DNA from: a virus
Strand: one strand, 5' to 3'
Virus record (IMG/VR): IMGVR_UViG_3300009419_000053
Location: 1-31,304 of that record
Length of the DNA stretch: 31,304 nt
This document shows positions 29,134 through 31,304 of this stretch, in pieces. The translations under genes and the position numbers were made by a program. Each line of letters opens with the position of its first letter. Positions within the stretch are counted from its first letter, which is position 1. The notes beneath the pieces were generated by a model. That model saw nothing but the letters and a program-made list of their open reading frames with translations. It was not told the DNA's origin and did no database searches.

Positions 29134-29562
29134 ATGGAACGCAAAACAATGTCCACCGAACTGTTCGCAGAATGGGCCGCCGGCCTTGCCCACCTCATCG
29201 CCGCAACCGCGAAGGCCGTGGGCCTGAAAGCGGTTTTGGGCGTGGTCGGCGCGTGCTTTCTGTTCCTGGCCTCGCCCCCCGAACGCCCGGACGGCACGTT
29301 TTCGCGCCAAGAATTCGTCGTGCGGCTCATGTCGTCCGGGCTGTTCTGCGTGTGCTTCGGCGACTGGATCGTGGACATGATGGGCGCGGCGGCGCCATGG
29401 TTGCAGCACAACACGCACCGCAACGCGCTGTTGATCGCCACGGCCGCCCCTGGGTGGTACGTCTCAAGGTGGTGCGCTTTGTGGCTGTACCGCCGCAAGG
29501 ACAAGGACGCCGCCGAGGTCACACGCGATGCCGCCGAGGCGGTCAAGGGGTTGCGGTCGTGA
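29134..29562 (+). CDS. Putative holin with three membrane segments (142 or 137 aa)
   Basis: Starts at ATG 29134 (MERKTMSTELF) or at ATG 29149 (MSTELF). GGGAA precedes the first, and GGAA lies at ordinary distance from the second. Hydrophobic segments: KAVLGVVGACFLFLAS (~35-52), FVVRLMSSGLFCVCFGDWIVDMMG (~65-88) and ALLIATAAPGWYVSRWCALWLY (~103-124), followed by a charged tail (RRKDKDAAEV). Three spans, small size and position just before an endolysin fit a class I holin. The TGA overlaps the endolysin GTG. Confidence 0.82.
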   Translation: MERKTMSTELFAEWAAGLAHLIAATAKAVGLKAVLGVVGACFLFLASPPERPDGTFSRQEFVVRLMSSGLFCVCFGDWIVDMMGAAAPWLQHNTHRNALLIATAAPGWYVSRWCALWLYRRKDKDAAEVTRDAAEAVKGLRS

Positions 29563-30182
29563 CTCTCGCGCTTGAACTCCGACAGTTGGTTGCGTGCGGC
29601 TTTGCGCCCACGCAGGCGCGGGAGTTCTTGACGCCCTTGTGGGCCGCCTGCCGGCGGTTCGAAATCAACACGCCGGCACGGCTGGCCGGGTTCTTCGCGA
29701 ACGCAGGCGTGGAGTCCAAAGACCTGACCGACTTGGAAGAAAACTTGTTTTACCGCACGCCCGAACGCGTGCGCCAGGTTTTCCCCACGCGTGTCGCGTC
29801 CATGGCCGAGGCGGCCAAGTTCTGCCGCAACCCCGAGGGCCTGGCAAACCGGGTTTACTCGCTCAAGAATGGCAACGGCGACGAGGCCAGCGGGGACGGT
29901 TGGCGGTTTCGAGGCCGCGGCATTTTCCAGTTGACCGGCCGCCACAACTACGCCGACGCCGGCCAGGCGCTCGGGTTGGACCTCGTCGGCAACCCCAAGG
30001 ACGTCACCCAGCCGATGACCGCCGCCCTGACGGCCGCGTGGTTCTGGCACGTCAACAAATGCAACTTACTGGCCGATGCCTCGAATTGGGACGCGATCAC
30101 GCGCACCATCAACGGCCCGGCCATGCTCCACCGTGCCGAGCGCGCCCAACGGGCCGCCGAGAACGTCGAGGCCCTGCGGTGA
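29559..30182 (+). CDS. Endolysin, GH19 chitinase-like (207 aa)
   Basis: Cleaves the peptidoglycan glycan chain. GH19 features: RLAGFFANAGVESKDLTDLEENLFYRTPERVRQVFP (~41-76), in which Glu52 takes the place of the first catalytic acid (family norm H-E-S/T-g-g-F/f) and E60/E61 lies in the E-E-N-L segment. Then GDGWRFRGRGIFQLTGRHNYADAGQ (~112-136) and TRTINGPAMLHRAER (~181-195). No signal peptide, so it needs the holin. The GTG at 29559 overlaps the holin stop. Length is typical for phage lysozyme-type GH19. Confidence 0.93.
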   Translation: MTLALELRQLVACGFAPTQAREFLTPLWAACRRFEINTPARLAGFFANAGVESKDLTDLEENLFYRTPERVRQVFPTRVASMAEAAKFCRNPEGLANRVYSLKNGNGDEASGDGWRFRGRGIFQLTGRHNYADAGQALGLDLVGNPKDVTQPMTAALTAAWFWHVNKCNLLADASNWDAITRTINGPAMLHRAERAQRAAENVEALR

Positions 30183-30550
30183 GCCCGATCACGCCCGCCG
30201 TCCGTGCCTGGCTGACCGTGGCCGCTGTGCTGGCCGGCGTCGCGTTCGGGGCCTGGGTCCAAGGCTTGCGCGGGGACATCGCGTTGCAGCGCGTCAAGAC
30301 GGCCCAGGCCACGCAACGCGCGGACCAATCCGACGCGGACTTGGTCGAGTTCAAGGCCGCAGCGCGCGAAATGACGGGAGCGGCAAAAGACGCCGCCGCG
30401 CAAGCCCGCGCCGCCCGTGCAAAAATCGCCGCTATCCACGTGAGGCCCTATGAAAAGCCTTTGCCTGTTGACTGTCGCCCTGACCTTGAGCGGTTGCGCG
30501 ACCGTAACGCCGCCATCGACGCGTTCAACGCTGCCGCCGCTGGACACTGA
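30179..30550 (+). CDS. Inner-membrane spanin, Rz-like (123 aa)
   Basis: The GTG at 30179 overlaps the endolysin stop. One N-terminal transmembrane segment (AWLTVAAVLAGVAFGAWVQGL, ~9-29) is followed by a periplasmic coiled coil (ALQRVKTAQATQRADQSDADLVEFKAAAREMTGAAKDAAAQARAARAKIAAI) and CRPDLERLRDRNAAIDAFN. This is the Rz pattern: it pairs with the Rz1 lipoprotein to fuse inner and outer membranes in the last lysis step. The Rz1 gene begins inside it in another frame. Confidence 0.9.
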   Translation: MSPITPAVRAWLTVAAVLAGVAFGAWVQGLRGDIALQRVKTAQATQRADQSDADLVEFKAAAREMTGAAKDAAAQARAARAKIAAIHVRPYEKPLPVDCRPDLERLRDRNAAIDAFNAAAAGH

Positions 30551-30713
30551 GTTGGCCCAGCCTTGCGGGCCGCTGCAGTTGTCCACCTCGCTCGACTATG
30601 ACGAGTGGGAAAAGGAGTTTCGGCAAGCCCTGGCGGTCCTGGCGGAATGCGCGATTCGGCACCGGAAAATCGTGGAGTTTTACAACCGTACCCAACAAAG
30701 GGCCACACCATGA
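30450..30713 (+). CDS. Outer-membrane lipoprotein spanin, Rz1-like (87 aa)
   Basis: Starts at ATG 30450 inside the Rz-like gene, +1 frame, and extends past its end. The signal is a lipobox, MKSLCLLTVALTLSGC, with Cys16 the lipidated residue. A Pro/Ser-rich stretch follows (VTPPSTRSTLPPLDTEL), then QPCGPLQLSTSLDYDEWEKEFRQALAVLAECAIRHRKIVEFYNRTQQ. It is longer than lambda Rz1 but similar to other Rz1-type o-spanins, which carry a helical C-terminus. Its TGA overlaps the next ATG. Confidence 0.92.
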   Translation: MKSLCLLTVALTLSGCATVTPPSTRSTLPPLDTELAQPCGPLQLSTSLDYDEWEKEFRQALAVLAECAIRHRKIVEFYNRTQQRATP

Positions 30714-31304
30714 AAATCGTCAACAACTCGCAACGGCTGGTTTCTCTGTCCTTCCGCGACGGCCGCACCATCAACGTGCCCGAATCGGGTTCGGTGACCC
30801 TGCCGGACTCGGACTTTACCTATCTCGACGACACGGCCGCCACGCTGGCCCTGTTCTCTGCGGGTGTCCTGACGCTGCAGGCGACCGACGGCGGCACCTG
30901 GGCCGGCACGCCCTTGCCTGCCACGCCCAACCAACAATTGCCGTTCACGCGCTCGGACGTGTTCACCGGCCGGGACAACCGCTTGCGCCGCGTTGACACC
31001 GGCGCCCGCGTGCCTGTTGGCGGCCTCGAACTGCAGACCCGCCGCCGCGTTGCGCAAGCGGCGGCACGCCTAGCCGCCCCGAACCAAGCGGCGGCACGCG
31101 CGAACAATGAACAGGTGTATGCCACCGACGTGCGCGCCCTGCCCACCGGCGAACTCATCGTGGCCGCTGGTGACGGCCTGTTGGGCGCTGCAGCGCCCAC
31201 GATCACCGCCGGCGCAACTCCGGCCGCGATCACCGACGGCGCCGTGCAAGTGTGGCCGCTGCAAGCGCGCACGCGCGCCCCGCTGCCGGGCATCCCGCCG
31301 GTGA
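30710..31304 (+). CDS. Partial phage protein, open at the right edge (>=198 aa)
   Basis: The ATG at 30710 overlaps the Rz1 stop, and the frame stays open to the window end (incomplete 3'). It begins MKIVNNSQRLVSLSFRDGRTINVPESGSVTLPDSDFTYLDD; then LRRVDTGARVPVGGLELQTRRRVAQAAARLAAPNQAAARANNE and repeated acidic/hydrophobic strands (TGELIVAAGDGLLGAAAPTITAGATPAAITDGAVQVWPLQARTR). The later part looks like beta-strand repeats of a phage appendage or an N-terminal module of a receptor-binding/hydrolytic protein, but no family is certain. A 14-15-base direct repeat AAGCGGCGGCACGC occurs at about 31058 and 31087. Confidence 0.65.
   Translation, partial: MKIVNNSQRLVSLSFRDGRTINVPESGSVTLPDSDFTYLDDTAATLALFSAGVLTLQATDGGTWAGTPLPATPNQQLPFTRSDVFTGRDNRLRRVDTGARVPVGGLELQTRRRVAQAAARLAAPNQAAARANNEQVYATDVRALPTGELIVAAGDGLLGAAAPTITAGATPAAITDGAVQVWPLQARTRAPLPGIPPV

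Noticed and set aside
1-31304. Integrase, CI-like repressor, tRNA, CRISPR array or insertion sequence
   Set aside because: None seen in any frame or as repeats, so I make no claim whether the phage is temperate.

Overview
This 31.3 kb window is part of a tailed phage genome (or intact prophage) with a contractile tail. It runs from a leftward block with two DNA methyltransferases, through packaging, head, tail, baseplate and fibre genes, to a lysis cassette. I see no host gene, integrase, repressor, attachment site, tRNA, CRISPR array or insertion sequence. The DNA is very GC-rich, with strong G/C third positions. Together with the gene families this suggests a high-GC Gram-negative host, perhaps one of the Burkholderiales. 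The Gram-negative part rests on the Rz/Rz1 spanin pair. The genus cannot be fixed from sequence alone.

Layout. (1) 157-4616, minus strand: nine small or DNA-modifying genes, mostly joined by 4-bp ATGA/GTGA overlaps. They include a C5-cytosine methyltransferase and a second SAM-dependent methyltransferase. (2) 4617-4910: an AT-rich divergent control region with three tandem 9-bp repeats. (3) 4911-12365: small terminase, large terminase and portal on the plus strand. Three leftward operons of small unknown genes interrupt them (5640-6118, 6176-7012, and 10030-12286, the last with two promoters). (4) 12365-16041: Mu F-like head protein, protease/scaffold, cement-like protein and major capsid, ending in a strong terminator. 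(5) 16107-18833: connector and neck genes. (6) 18830-22961: sheath, tube, frameshifting tail assembly chaperone and a short tape measure. (7) 22963-29105: baseplate, spike, J-like protein, collar fibre and fibre chaperone. (8) 29134-30713: holin, GH19 endolysin and spanins Rz/Rz1. A structural-looking gene follows and runs off the right edge.

The most unusual feature is a set of five near-identical leftward promoters at 401-435, 6145-6179, 7044-7078, 11675-11709 and 12321-12355. Each has a consensus or near-consensus -35 (TTGACA or TTGACG), a 17-bp spacer and a TAAATT -10. The -10 lies inside a 17-bp AT-rich palindrome, GTAGTTAA-W-TTAACTAC. Each promoter heads a run of small leftward genes. 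Four of the five sit inside the rightward head-gene block, so this looks like a dispersed regulon under one regulator, transcribed against the late genes.

Other points: a canonical -1 slippery site in the tail chaperone; a second, probably accidental or weakly programmed, frameshift in a head-tail completion gene; a likely nested scaffold start; and a complete absence, by eye, of the hexamer GAGCTG/CAGCTC, although GAGCTC and CAGCTG are both common.
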